A stretch of DNA of 39,034 bases, taken from positions 1 through 39,034 of the forward strand of contig CAVJWU010000007.1 in the NCBI GenBank assembly GCA_963653535.1, in the 5' to 3' direction. Made by a program: the position numbers and the translations under genes. Source of the stretch: UBA3210 sp963653535. GTDB taxonomy: Bacteria; Bacillota_I; Bacilli_A; RFN20; CAG-449. The notes beneath the pieces were generated by a model that was not told the DNA's origin, did not search any database, and saw only the letters and a list, made by a program, of their open reading frames with translations. Of this stretch, positions 16,292-24,774 are shown one piece after another (position 1 is the first letter of the stretch; the number at the start of each line of letters is the position of its first letter).

Positions 16292-17779
16292 TTATGCTTT
16301 ATAATTTTTTGAGTGATATACTTTCGCAGCTTTTTTAAATAATTCATTATCATTTTTAACTACTTCATCACTTGAAGAAACTAGTTCATTATTAATAAAA
16401 GTAGGTGCAAAAGAATAAGCTACATTCTTCTCTAAAATATAATCATATTTATGAGAAATAAAGCCATATAATTTTTTCTTACTAAATTCTTTTAAATAAG
16501 GTAAAGATTCAATTTTTTTAGAATAAATTTTTAAATATGAATAACCAGTAAATTTTTCATCTTGTTCATAAGCTTCATATTTTAACATGACTAGAGAAGA
16601 AGAAATACCTTCATTTAATAAATCTTTTTCTAATTCATCAATGATTTCAGTTTTATCTATTACCATATAAGAGATAACATCTTTAGTTGGCGAAGAAGAA
16701 ACAATATTGAAAGAGATATAAGGTTCATTTCGACGATTCTTAAAATATAAATTTTCTGCATCATTATCTAAAGATTCAGTATAGACATAATGTAAATCAT
16801 CTTTAATGACGCTTACAAATGGAGTGACGTTTAGTTTTTTTAAAATGAGAGAGATTTTTAAAGAAATTTCATCATCAATAGTTTCTTTATAAAGATATTT
16901 TTCATTTTTAAAATCATAAACACAAGCTCCAGACATACATATAACTGGTGCATTTAATCTCGTTTCATTGATCATCTTAAGAACTTTAGAAGGAGCCCGA
17001 GTAGTAAATAAAGTTACATCAGCCCCATCTTCAATTAATGCATCCATTTGATAATGATTAAAGCCATTAATCGATTCATCATTCTTTTTATAAATTCCAT
17101 CAAGACCAAAAATAAATTTAATGTCATGATTTTTATAATGTGGTAGTTTAATCATATTAACTCCAAGAGCGACTAAAATACCAATCACAGTTGATAAAAT
17201 TCGATTAGGTCCATAAATAATTGGATTAGTTCCTAGAGAGCACATAACCGCGGTTAAAGTAAGAACCGCGATAAAGCTACATTCAGAATGATGAATTAAA
17301 TTACAGAAACTGATAACAATAATTACTGTTAAAGTCGTAATAATTATTGGCCCAATATAAGAAAGTAAATAACTTAAATTAACATTTTCACTAGTAAAAC
17401 TCTCTCCTCCAACAAACCATCCTTTAAAAATACCAGTTGGTGCATCAGTTGTCGCATTACCTGTTGCAGAAATATGTTGGAAAGGCCATTCTAACCCAAA
17501 TAATTGATAAATTGAAACGACTGCTAGACCAAATAGGCCCCCAATAATTGAAGCATTTAATCTTAATCTAGCTTGAGCTAAAGATTTTTCTTTTGTAGTT
17601 GAAAGCGAATAAGCAGTCGCTAGACAAGCGAAGAAAGGAGTATAAAGTTGAGTAGCAATTTTAAAACTCTTAACCCATGAAGCATTAAAACTAAACGCAA
17701 TTAAAATAATTATTAAATAGATAAATAAACAAATCGCGACGGAAATCGCTGTTTTTATATTTCTTAAACCGATTTTCAT
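16292..17779 (-). CDS. ArAE/FUSC-like membrane domain fused to a degenerate HAD-like domain
   Basis: 495 aa with two parts. Residues 1-212 hold about six membrane segments in the style of the aromatic acid exporter (ArAE_1/FUSC) family, with a roughly 45-residue loop (95-140) likely outside the cell. Residues 215-495 have the layout of a Cof-type HAD phosphatase, but the nucleophile motif DxDGT reads GLDGI (225-229), so the first aspartate is missing. The C-terminal GDxxND motif reads FISHKYD (440-446). A threonine-containing motif II (LFTTRAPSK, 257-265) remains. Phosphatase chemistry by the standard mechanism is unlikely; a sensing or regulatory role is inference. The ATG has AAGAGGGGA upstream. 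It is a single-gene transcript. Confidence 0.7.
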   Translation of the reverse strand: MKIGLRNIKTAISVAICLFIYLIIILIAFSFNASWVKSFKIATQLYTPFFACLATAYSLSTTKEKSLAQARLRLNASIIGGLFGLAVVSIYQLFGLEWPFQHISATGNATTDAPTGIFKGWFVGGESFTSENVNLSYLLSYIGPIIITTLTVIIVISFCNLIHHSECSFIAVLTLTAVMCSLGTNPIIYGPNRILSTVIGILVALGVNMIKLPHYKNHDIKFIFGLDGIYKKNDESINGFNHYQMDALIEDGADVTLFTTRAPSKVLKMINETRLNAPVICMSGACVYDFKNEKYLYKETIDDEISLKISLILKKLNVTPFVSVIKDDLHYVYTESLDNDAENLYFKNRRNEPYISFNIVSSSPTKDVISYMVIDKTEIIDELEKDLLNEGISSSLVMLKYEAYEQDEKFTGYSYLKIYSKKIESLPYLKEFSKKKLYGFISHKYDYILEKNVAYSFAPTFINNELVSSSDEVVKNDNELFKKAAKVYHSKNYKA

Positions 17780-17803
17780 ATAATCCCCTCTTGTTATATT
17801 TAC

Positions 17804-17812
17804 ATTATAACA
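17804..17812 (-). promoter_or_regulatory. Extended -10 promoter of the ArAE-HAD fusion gene
   Basis: Minus strand TGTTATAAT: perfect TATAAT (17804-17809) preceded by a TG motif, about 25 bases before the start codon. Confidence 0.65.
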
Positions 17813-17834
17813 ACAAAAAATAAAACTTACAAAA

Positions 17835-17861
17835 TAAAAAGCTAAGAGACACGCTCTTAGC
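17835..17861 (-). terminator. Terminator of the glp operon
   Basis: Minus strand GCTAAGAG, loop CGTGT, CTCTTAGC, followed by TTTTTATTTT. It lies about 70 bases after the glpK stop. Confidence 0.88.
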
Positions 17862-17931
17862 TAAACTTTTCCCGTCGCATATTTCTATGCCTAATCATAT
17901 TACCATGTTCAAGGATAAAAGTCAAATTTTA

Positions 17932-19431
17932 TTAATCGAAGTTTTCCCATCCTTTAGCCATTGAAATAGCTTTATGCCATCTTTTAATATATTCCGCTTT
18001 TTCTTCACCTTGAATAGAAGGAACATATTCTTTATCAACAGCCCAAATCTTTTTAATTTCGTCAAGAGATTCCCAAGTTCCTACTCTAAGACCAGCTAGA
18101 TAAGCTGCACCTAAAGCAGTTGTTTCCATAATCTTCGCTCTTTGGACTTTTGCGTTAATAATATCAGCTTGGAATTGCATTAAGAAATTATTTTTTGATG
18201 CGCCACCATCAACTTTTAATGAATTAATTTCGATTCCAGTATCTATTTTCATCGCATCAATAACATCCATTGTTTGATAAGCGATTGATTCTAAAGCAGC
18301 ACGAACAATATGATTTCTATTACTACCTCTAGTTAAACCAAAGATTGTTCCTCGAGCATACATATCCCAATGTGGAGCACCAAGTCCTGTAAAAGCAGGA
18401 ACAATGTAAACTCCTCCATTTGTTTTTGCTTTAGTAGCGAAATATTCGCTATCAGAAGCATCAACTATAAATCTCATCTCATCTCTAAGCCATTGAACGA
18501 TCGCTCCGCCGACGAAAACTGATCCTTCTAAAGCATAATTTACTTTTTCATCTGCAGTCGCTGCGATAGTTGTAACTAGTCCATTTTTAGAATTAACAAA
18601 TTTGTCACCGATGTTCATAAGTAAGAAACAACCAGTTCCATAAGTATTCTTAATATCACCTTTTTCAAAGCAAGCTTGGCCGAATAATGCCGCTTGTTGG
18701 TCACCAGCTACTCCAGTAATAGGAATATCATAACCAAAGATTGAAACATTACCATAATCATCGCTAGATTTTTTTACTTCTGGAAGCATGGACATTGGGA
18801 TACCAAAATAAGAACATAATTTTTCATCCCATTTTAATTCTTTAATGTTATAAATCATCGTTCTAGAAGCATTAGTATAATCTGTCGCAAATGTCTTACC
18901 ACCAGTTAATTTCCACATTAACCAAGTATCAACTGTGCCAAATAATAAATCACCTTTTTCAGCCTTTTCACGTGCTCCTTCAACGTTATCTAAAATCCAT
19001 TTAATTTTACTCGCGGAAAAATAAGCATCAGGAACTAGTCCAGTATTTTCTTTAATATAATCAGTTAATCCATCTTTTTTTACTTGTTCAATAATATCCG
19101 CGGTTCTTCGACATTGCCATACAATTGCATTATAAATAGGTTTACCAGTATTTTTATCCCAAACGATTGTTGTTTCTCTTTGATTAGTAATTCCAATAGC
19201 TTGAATATGATAAGGTCTAATACCACAACGAGCAATTGCTTCAGTCATAACAGAATATTGTGAAGCAAAAATTTCCATTGCATCATGTTCAACCCATCCT
19301 GGTTGAGGATAAATTTGTTTAAATTCTTTTTGTACGATATCTACAATATTACTTGAATTATCAAAAATTACGCATCGAGAAGAAGTAGTTCCTTGATCAA
19401 GTGCGATAACATATCTTCTTTTTTTCTCCAT
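17932..19431 (-). CDS. glpK: Glycerol kinase
   Basis: ATP-dependent conversion of glycerol to sn-glycerol 3-phosphate, 499 aa, a standard length for this FGGY kinase. It has the phosphate-binding loop ALDQGTTSSRC at the N-terminus, GWVEHDAMEI, GVAGDQQAALFGQACF, NTYGTGCFLLMN, and the C-terminal DGGASKNNFLMQFQADI signature. The start MEKKRRYVIALD (19431) is preferred to an in-frame ATG 8 codons upstream that lies inside the DUF1667 gene. The loop that carries the HPr-phosphorylated histidine in Enterococcus and Bacillus reads NVSIFGYDIPI here and lacks that His (from memory), so PTS phosphorylation control may be absent. It is the last gene of the operon; no glpF is present. Confidence 0.96.
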   Translation of the reverse strand: MEKKRRYVIALDQGTTSSRCVIFDNSSNIVDIVQKEFKQIYPQPGWVEHDAMEIFASQYSVMTEAIARCGIRPYHIQAIGITNQRETTIVWDKNTGKPIYNAIVWQCRRTADIIEQVKKDGLTDYIKENTGLVPDAYFSASKIKWILDNVEGAREKAEKGDLLFGTVDTWLMWKLTGGKTFATDYTNASRTMIYNIKELKWDEKLCSYFGIPMSMLPEVKKSSDDYGNVSIFGYDIPITGVAGDQQAALFGQACFEKGDIKNTYGTGCFLLMNIGDKFVNSKNGLVTTIAATADEKVNYALEGSVFVGGAIVQWLRDEMRFIVDASDSEYFATKAKTNGGVYIVPAFTGLGAPHWDMYARGTIFGLTRGSNRNHIVRAALESIAYQTMDVIDAMKIDTGIEINSLKVDGGASKNNFLMQFQADIINAKVQRAKIMETTALGAAYLAGLRVGTWESLDEIKKIWAVDKEYVPSIQGEEKAEYIKRWHKAISMAKGWENFD

Positions 19432-19432
19432 A

Positions 19433-19774
19433 CTATAAATCCCTACATGCAACAATATTAACGTCAGTTCCTAAGATATTTTCTAAGATTACATCGCCTC
19501 TATGAACTGGTGAAGTAACTTCTACTTCATCCAATAATTTCATAACATCCATCATTTTTGCTTTAGAAATTGCTTTAGATGTTCTAACTGGAAGACGATT
19601 CATTGAAGCACCTTTAATTTTTACTGTAGAAGTAATAACTCGTTGAGGATTTCTTAATTCATTAGCCCCGTAGATCGCGCCTCGAGGACAAGAATTACCT
19701 TTAACTTCAAAAGTAACTTCATCAACTTGTAAATGGCATCCTCTAGGACAAGTAATACAAATTAATTCTTTCAT
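19433..19774 (-). CDS. DUF1667 cysteine-rich protein of the glycerol 3-phosphate oxidation operon
   Basis: 113 aa. The N-terminus carries C6, C9 and C13 (CITCPRGCHL) plus C29 (NSCPRG), a pattern suited to an iron-sulfur or zinc site. The rest is the DUF1667 fold with PVRTSKAISK and SPVHRGDVI. The family is typically found beside an FAD oxidoreductase and a GlpA-like dehydrogenase in anaerobic Firmicutes and spirochaetes, and is thought to complete the electron path of anaerobic glycerol 3-phosphate oxidation; the biochemical role is not established. It starts 2 bases after the FAD oxidoreductase stop and ends 1 base before the glpK start. Confidence 0.9.
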   Translation of the reverse strand: MKELICITCPRGCHLQVDEVTFEVKGNSCPRGAIYGANELRNPQRVITSTVKIKGASMNRLPVRTSKAISKAKMMDVMKLLDEVEVTSPVHRGDVILENILGTDVNIVACRDL

Positions 19775-19776
19775 AT

Positions 19777-21033
19777 CTATTCCTCCACTTCGACGATAAT
19801 TTCGTCTTCAACATCATCTAAAAGTTCTTTTTTAATCTTCAATTGTTCCATTTCTCCTGGAGCTAAATGTAGTCGCATGACCTTAGCGAGAACTTTATCA
19901 CCAGAGCGAGCGATAATTCTTTTATTACTCATCACTCCTCTTACTCTAAAGAAGATATCTAGTGTATCATCAAGATTTTCTTTTCTAACTAATTGAGGAA
20001 CAGTATAAGAAACGTTATTGCCATTTTTCATAACAATTGGCTTAGAAAATTCTTTCTTTTCAGAGAGAATGTATTTTGCCGCGGACTTACCTGCTCTTTC
20101 TGATTCTAAGGAAACATTATCAACTAAATCATGAACATGAAGAACATTTCCGCAGGCAAAGACGCCTTCTAAAGAAGTTTCATTATTTTCATATACTCTT
20201 GGTCCATTAGTTCTTGGATCAATATCAATTAAAGCTTCCTTTGTTAATTCGTTTTCTGGAATTAAGCCAACACTTAATAATAAAGTATCGGCATCAAAAA
20301 CCATTTCTGTTCCTGGAATAGGTTGGTTTTTACTATCAACTTTCGAAGCGACAATTTGATTTACTCGGCCATCTTTTTCTTTAATATCAGTAACAGTATG
20401 AGATAAATATAGAGGAATGTTAAAATCATTTAAACATTGAACAATATTTCTATTCAAACCATTTGAATATGGCATTAGTTCTAATACAGCAAGAACTTTC
20501 GCTCCTTCAAGAGTCATTCTTCTCGCCATGATTAAACCAATATCACCTGAGCCTAAAATAACTACTCTTTTACCGACTAAATAGCCATCTAAGTTAACAT
20601 ATTTTTGGCAAGCGCCAGCTGTAAAAATTCCCGCTGTTCTAACTCCAGGAGTAGAAATTGCTCCTCTAGTTCTTTCTCTACAGCCCATCGCTAAAATGAT
20701 TGCTTTAGCTTTAATAACTTGGTAGCCCTCATCCTTATTTACATAATGAACTTCTTTTTCATGGGATAAATGTAAAACCATTGTATCTGATTTAACTTTG
20801 ATATTTGTATTTTTAACTAGGTCAATAAATCTACCAGCATATTCAGGACCAGTAAGTTCTTCTTTGAATCTAGTTAAACCGAAACCATTATGAATGCATT
20901 GATTTAAAATACCACCTAAATGATTATCTCTTTCGATAATTAAGATATCTTTAACTCCATTATTATAAGCTTCATAAGCTGCCGCAAGTCCAGCAGGACC
21001 TCCACCTACAACAACTAAATCGTAACTATTCAT
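19777..21033 (-). CDS. FAD-dependent pyridine nucleotide-disulfide-type oxidoreductase (GlpB/GlpC-like partner of GlpA)
   Basis: 418-aa flavoprotein. The N-terminal FAD loop is VVGGGPAGLAAAY, a second Rossmann loop VVILGSGDIGLIMARR would bind NAD(P), and a C-terminal FAD motif GVFACGNVL is present. It is classed with the NAD(FAD)-dependent dehydrogenases that sit between glpA and DUF1667 in anaerobic glycerol operons, and probably passes electrons from the GlpA-like subunit to NAD or another acceptor (inference). The ATG at 21033 has AAAGGAGGAGA upstream and overlaps the GlpA-like stop by 8 bases (ATGAATAG), so the in-frame codon 9 residues upstream is rejected. It has no redox CXXC of classic disulfide reductases near the FAD loop. 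Confidence 0.9.
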   Translation of the reverse strand: MNSYDLVVVGGGPAGLAAAYEAYNNGVKDILIIERDNHLGGILNQCIHNGFGLTRFKEELTGPEYAGRFIDLVKNTNIKVKSDTMVLHLSHEKEVHYVNKDEGYQVIKAKAIILAMGCRERTRGAISTPGVRTAGIFTAGACQKYVNLDGYLVGKRVVILGSGDIGLIMARRMTLEGAKVLAVLELMPYSNGLNRNIVQCLNDFNIPLYLSHTVTDIKEKDGRVNQIVASKVDSKNQPIPGTEMVFDADTLLLSVGLIPENELTKEALIDIDPRTNGPRVYENNETSLEGVFACGNVLHVHDLVDNVSLESERAGKSAAKYILSEKKEFSKPIVMKNGNNVSYTVPQLVRKENLDDTLDIFFRVRGVMSNKRIIARSGDKVLAKVMRLHLAPGEMEQLKIKKELLDDVEDEIIVEVEE

Positions 21034-22492
21034 TTTCGTCTCCTCCTTTAGTATGGCCAAGAACTATATTAGATCCTGCCCTATCTTGAAGAATATCCAT
21101 TGCTTTTAAGCCAGTTTCACGTTTAATAATTTCTAATACCTTAGGTCCGCAGAAACCACCTTGACAACGTCCCATACCAGCATTAGTTCTTCTTTTAACT
21201 CCATCGATTGTTGGACAAACAATAGGTCTATGTAATGCTTCAACGATTTCACCTTCAGAAACACTTTCGCAACGACAGATTATACGACCATAAAGTTCAT
21301 TAGTTTCTACTTTATGATTGATTTCATCTTTTGTCATATCTTTAAAGAATTTTGGTAATGGCGTGATTTTAAAATTCTTATTTTCTTTAAATGTTAAGCC
21401 GGCCTTTTTTAACATTTCTACCGCTTCTAAACCAAATGCTGGGCCACAACTTAAGCCAGGAGATTTAATACCAGCAAAGTTAATAAAATGAGGTACAGCC
21501 TTAGATTCTTCAATTAAGAAGTCATCACGATTAGTTATAGTCGCTCTTTCACCAGAGAAGTTTCTAATATTATTTCTAAAATTAATAGAAGGCACAGATA
21601 AAATAGAAGCGTTTCTTACGTAAGCTAAAGCTTTTGAAGTAGTTGAAACATCATCTTTTGATAAAACATCACTACTTGCATTAGGACCAACAATTAAGTT
21701 ACCATGAACTGTTTTTGAAACAAGAACACCTTTACCTAATTCATTAGGTGTTTGGAAAATAACAGTATTAGCAAGACGACCTTCAACTTTATCTAATAAA
21801 TAATATTCTCCTTTAACTGGAGTAATATCAAAATGTTCTTCCTTATGATCTTTAATTGCTAAATCATTAATTCTATCAGCGTATAAACCCGCCGCATTAA
21901 TAACGTAACGAGCTTCAATATCTCCTTTTGAAGTTTTAATAACAAATCGATCATCTACTTTATTAATATCTAAAACTTCCGTTTCAAGAGATAATTCCAT
22001 ACCATTTCTAACTGCGTTTTCACCTAAAGCTAATGCCATTTCCCAAGGAGAAACAATCGCTCCAGTAGGTGCGTATAATGCGTAATTAACGTCCTCATTA
22101 ATTGAAGGCTCTTTTTTTCTAATTTCTTCAGTTGTTAGAATTTCTAATCCTTCAACTCCATTAGCTTTTCCTCTTTTATAAAGTTCATTAATAACTTCTT
22201 TATCTTTATCGTTTCTACCAATAACTAAAGAACCATTATTAACATAATGTACATTTAATTCTTTTGCTAAAGATTTATACATTTTACTTCCTAAGACATT
22301 AAGTCTTGCCATTTTAGTTCCAGGCTTAGGATCATAGCCTGCATGGACGATACCTGAATTTGCCTTAGTTGTCATCATGGAAATATCATTATGCTTTTCC
22401 ACCATTTTAACTTTTAAATCATATTTAGATAGTTCAAAACCAATTGAACAACCTGTAATTCCTCCACCGATTATTAACACATCATAAATCAT
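21026..22492 (-). CDS. glpA: Anaerobic glycerol-3-phosphate dehydrogenase subunit A-like FAD oxidoreductase with BFD [2Fe-2S] domain
   Basis: 488 aa, first gene of the glycerol operon. It oxidises glycerol 3-phosphate to dihydroxyacetone phosphate by analogy with family and operon. The N-terminal DAO domain begins with FAD loop IIGGGITGCSIGFEL; SGIVHAGYDPKPGTKMAR is the typical substrate-side signature of this family. After about residue 400 a BFD-like domain has CRCES and then CQGGFC, four cysteines for a [2Fe-2S] cluster. The related L-2-hydroxyglutarate oxidase family is an alternative, but the glpK and DUF1667 partners favour glycerol 3-phosphate. AGGAGGTAGGTT precedes the ATG and abuts a cre site. 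Confidence 0.88.
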   Translation of the reverse strand: MIYDVLIIGGGITGCSIGFELSKYDLKVKMVEKHNDISMMTTKANSGIVHAGYDPKPGTKMARLNVLGSKMYKSLAKELNVHYVNNGSLVIGRNDKDKEVINELYKRGKANGVEGLEILTTEEIRKKEPSINEDVNYALYAPTGAIVSPWEMALALGENAVRNGMELSLETEVLDINKVDDRFVIKTSKGDIEARYVINAAGLYADRINDLAIKDHKEEHFDITPVKGEYYLLDKVEGRLANTVIFQTPNELGKGVLVSKTVHGNLIVGPNASSDVLSKDDVSTTSKALAYVRNASILSVPSINFRNNIRNFSGERATITNRDDFLIEESKAVPHFINFAGIKSPGLSCGPAFGLEAVEMLKKAGLTFKENKNFKITPLPKFFKDMTKDEINHKVETNELYGRIICRCESVSEGEIVEALHRPIVCPTIDGVKRRTNAGMGRCQGGFCGPKVLEIIKRETGLKAMDILQDRAGSNIVLGHTKGGDENE

Positions 22493-22503
22493 AACCTACC
22501 TCC

Positions 22504-22517
22504 TGTAAGCGTTTACA
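22504..22517. promoter_or_regulatory. CcpA catabolite-responsive element (cre)
   Basis: TGTAAGCGTTTACA fits the consensus TGWNANCGNTNWCA at every position. It lies between the promoter and the Shine-Dalgarno of glpA, overlapping the likely transcription start. CcpA with HPr-Ser-P binding here would repress the glycerol operon when preferred sugars are present. The divergent gene at 22749 starts more than 200 bases away with its own promoter, so repression is probably specific to glp. Confidence 0.88.
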
Positions 22518-22523
22518 TAATTT

Positions 22524-22551
22524 ATTATACTACAAGTGTTAAAAATCTCAA
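22524..22551 (-). promoter_or_regulatory. Promoter of the glp operon
   Basis: Minus strand: -35 TTGAGA (22546-22551), 16-base spacer, -10 TATAAT (22524-22529). The start near 22517 lies on the cre site. Confidence 0.7.
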
Positions 22552-22621
22552 CTAATAAGCATATAAAAAGCCATAAATTTATAAATAGATATTTATATAT
22601 AAATAAAAGTAAGAGACTTTT

Positions 22622-22630
22622 TGGTATAAA
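22622..22630 (+). promoter_or_regulatory. Extended -10 promoter of the carbohydrate-binding lipoprotein
   Basis: TGGTATAAA is an extended -10 (TG motif plus TATAAA). It predicts a leader of about 110 nt that includes a T-rich tract at about 22661-22700 almost free of G and C. AAGGAGGT lies 7 bases before the ATG. Confidence 0.5.
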
Positions 22631-22748
22631 TAATTAAGCGACTTAAAAAACTAATTTTACTATCTTTTTTATTTATTTTATTATTTTTATTTTTTTTGTT
22701 AGTTTTAAGGTAACCAAATTATTATGGATTTATAAGGAGGTCAACTAT

Positions 22749-24728
22749 ATGCACTCAACATTAACTAAAAAGCTCTTACTATTAAGTTTATTTTCATTTT
22801 CTTTATTAACCGGATGTTCGTCTAATAATTCTAGTTCTATTTCTTCAGGCTCTACTACAACATCCGGAAATACTTCTAGTAGTTATTCTACATCTAATTC
22901 TACTTTTTCTAGCGATTCTTCTAGTATTGATAAATCAACGTTACCGACTCCAGATGAAGTAGATTATGAAACTATTAAAGGTGCAATCTTAAGCCAAGTT
23001 AATTCTTTACAAACTAGTAATTATAAAGATAATACTACTTATGAAGCAGATAATATCACTACTTTAAATGATGGAGACGTCATTTCTAGTGAAGGTAATT
23101 ATTTATTAAATGGAAATTATCTTACTGGTATATCTATAACTGCAAGTAAAGATTCAGTAATTCATCTTTTCTTAAATAATACTTCTATTAACGCAAATAA
23201 TACATCAGGAATCATTAAATCTGATAAAAAAATCACATTAATAATTACTCTTATCGAAGGAACTACTAATGAAATCACTTCAACTGGTGAAGGAAATAAT
23301 GTCCTTCAAGTTAAGGGCAATTTAATTATTAATGGTAAAGGTAAATTAAATGTCACTACAAATGATAGTGATGCAACAGGTATTAAGGTATCGAGTAATT
23401 TATATATTTTTTCTTCTACAATAGTTGTCCAAGCATCAAAGCATGGTATAGCAAGTGAAACTTTCTATATGGAAAAAGCTAACTTAACTATTAATAATTT
23501 AGATTCATCAAAAGATGGTATACATGTTGAATGTGATTATGATAATAAAAAAGGGACTACATATGAATTTGATTATGCAGTAGGTTATGCTGTAATTAAA
23601 GATTCTACTTATACTTGTTCAGTTAAAGGTGATGGTATACAAGCAGATACATTTATTGATGTGATTAATTCAACTTTAAATATTGAAACTATTGGTTCGT
23701 TTGTTTCATATTCAACTGAAAACATTGAAACTTATTCTTTAGATACTGATGATTTTAAATACAAATTATCTAACGGCACTTATACTAGAGTTGGTAGTGA
23801 CGAAATAAGAAATCCATCTTCATATTATGCTTTAACTCAATCTTCTAAAGGTATTAAAGTAGGTACCACTAGTTATGATACTGATGGTGATGATGAAGAT
23901 GATGCAGAAATTACTACTTATAATTATGGTTTAATCGTCGATAGTAGTTCCATCACCATTTCTTCAACAGATGATGCAGTTCATACTAATAATGGTAATT
24001 CATATATGCTAGATTCAACTATTACTATCGATACTAGTGATGATGGAATTACCTGTGATAATGTTAATTATATCGATGGAGGAACTATTAATATTAATTC
24101 TTCTTATGAAGGTCTTGAAGGAGCTTATATTAAGATTATAAGCGGAGATATAAACATTCATTCTTCCGATGATGGAATTAACGCCGCGAGCGACGATTCA
24201 TCAATTACCCCTTATATCTTAATTGAAGATGGAAATATAAATATCTATAACGAGGGTGATGGTATTGATTCAAATGGATCGACTTATATTAATGGAGGAA
24301 ATATCGTCGTCCATGGTCCAAATAATTCTGGTGATTCCCCACTAGATGCTGATAAAGGCACATATTTAAATTATGGTAACGTATTTTGTTACACTACTTC
24401 ATCAATGTTAGAAAATCCTTCTACACTTTCAAAACAATATTCTATTTCTTGTTCATTAGGTAGTACTTATTCTAGTGGCGCTGTTATTGAAGTAAAAGAT
24501 TCTTCTTCTACTACTTTAGCAAGCGTAACAACAACAAAACAAGCTTCAAGAATTATTGTTTCTTTACAAGCTTTTGAAAAAGGTCAAACATACTCAATTT
24601 ATGTAAATGGTACTAAAGTAAAAGATGTTACTATTAATAGTATCGTTACTAGCGATGGTTTTTCTAATTCTGGCCAAGGAGGTCAAGGTGGTCCAGGCGG
24701 AAATCAAGGTGGCCCTGGAGGAAGATAA
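22749..24728 (+). CDS. Secreted carbohydrate-binding (Cthe_2159-like) lipoprotein
   Basis: 659 aa. The signal peptide ends in lipobox LLTGC with the lipidated cysteine at residue 23, followed by a Ser/Thr-rich linker to about residue 62. The body matches the Cthe_2159 beta-helix family in pattern: a strand-rich repeat region starting GNYLLNGNYLTG, HLFLNNTSINA and TLIITLIEGTTNEI, then repeated TSDDGI, SSDDGINA and GDGIDSNG turns, which are likely calcium/acidic-sugar-binding turns of a right-handed beta-helix. The C-terminus is a Gly/Gln-rich tail (GGQGGPGGNQGGPGGR). Members bind polygalacturonate-like polysaccharides. The gene is monocistronic. A role in binding plant or host glycans at the surface is inference. 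Confidence 0.8.
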   Translation: MHSTLTKKLLLLSLFSFSLLTGCSSNNSSSISSGSTTTSGNTSSSYSTSNSTFSSDSSSIDKSTLPTPDEVDYETIKGAILSQVNSLQTSNYKDNTTYEADNITTLNDGDVISSEGNYLLNGNYLTGISITASKDSVIHLFLNNTSINANNTSGIIKSDKKITLIITLIEGTTNEITSTGEGNNVLQVKGNLIINGKGKLNVTTNDSDATGIKVSSNLYIFSSTIVVQASKHGIASETFYMEKANLTINNLDSSKDGIHVECDYDNKKGTTYEFDYAVGYAVIKDSTYTCSVKGDGIQADTFIDVINSTLNIETIGSFVSYSTENIETYSLDTDDFKYKLSNGTYTRVGSDEIRNPSSYYALTQSSKGIKVGTTSYDTDGDDEDDAEITTYNYGLIVDSSSITISSTDDAVHTNNGNSYMLDSTITIDTSDDGITCDNVNYIDGGTININSSYEGLEGAYIKIISGDINIHSSDDGINAASDDSSITPYILIEDGNINIYNEGDGIDSNGSTYINGGNIVVHGPNNSGDSPLDADKGTYLNYGNVFCYTTSSMLENPSTLSKQYSISCSLGSTYSSGAVIEVKDSSSTTLASVTTTKQASRIIVSLQAFEKGQTYSIYVNGTKVKDVTINSIVTSDGFSNSGQGGQGGPGGNQGGPGGR

Positions 24729-24730
24729 AA

Positions 24731-24768
24731 ATAAAACGTTTGAGGCAATTCTCAAACGTTTTATTTTG
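24731..24768. terminator. Bidirectional terminator
   Basis: AAAACGTTTGAG (24733-24744), loop GCAATT, CTCAAACGTTTT (24751-24762), a perfect 12-bp stem with T-rich flanks on both strands. It closes the lipoprotein gene (+) and tkt (-). Confidence 0.93.
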
Positions 24769-24774
24769 TTTAAA

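Noticed and set aside
23941..24300. Possible DNA tandem repeat in the lipoprotein gene
   Set aside because: The repetition is at the protein level (DDGI turns of a beta-helix); the DNA copies are too diverged for a nucleotide repeat.
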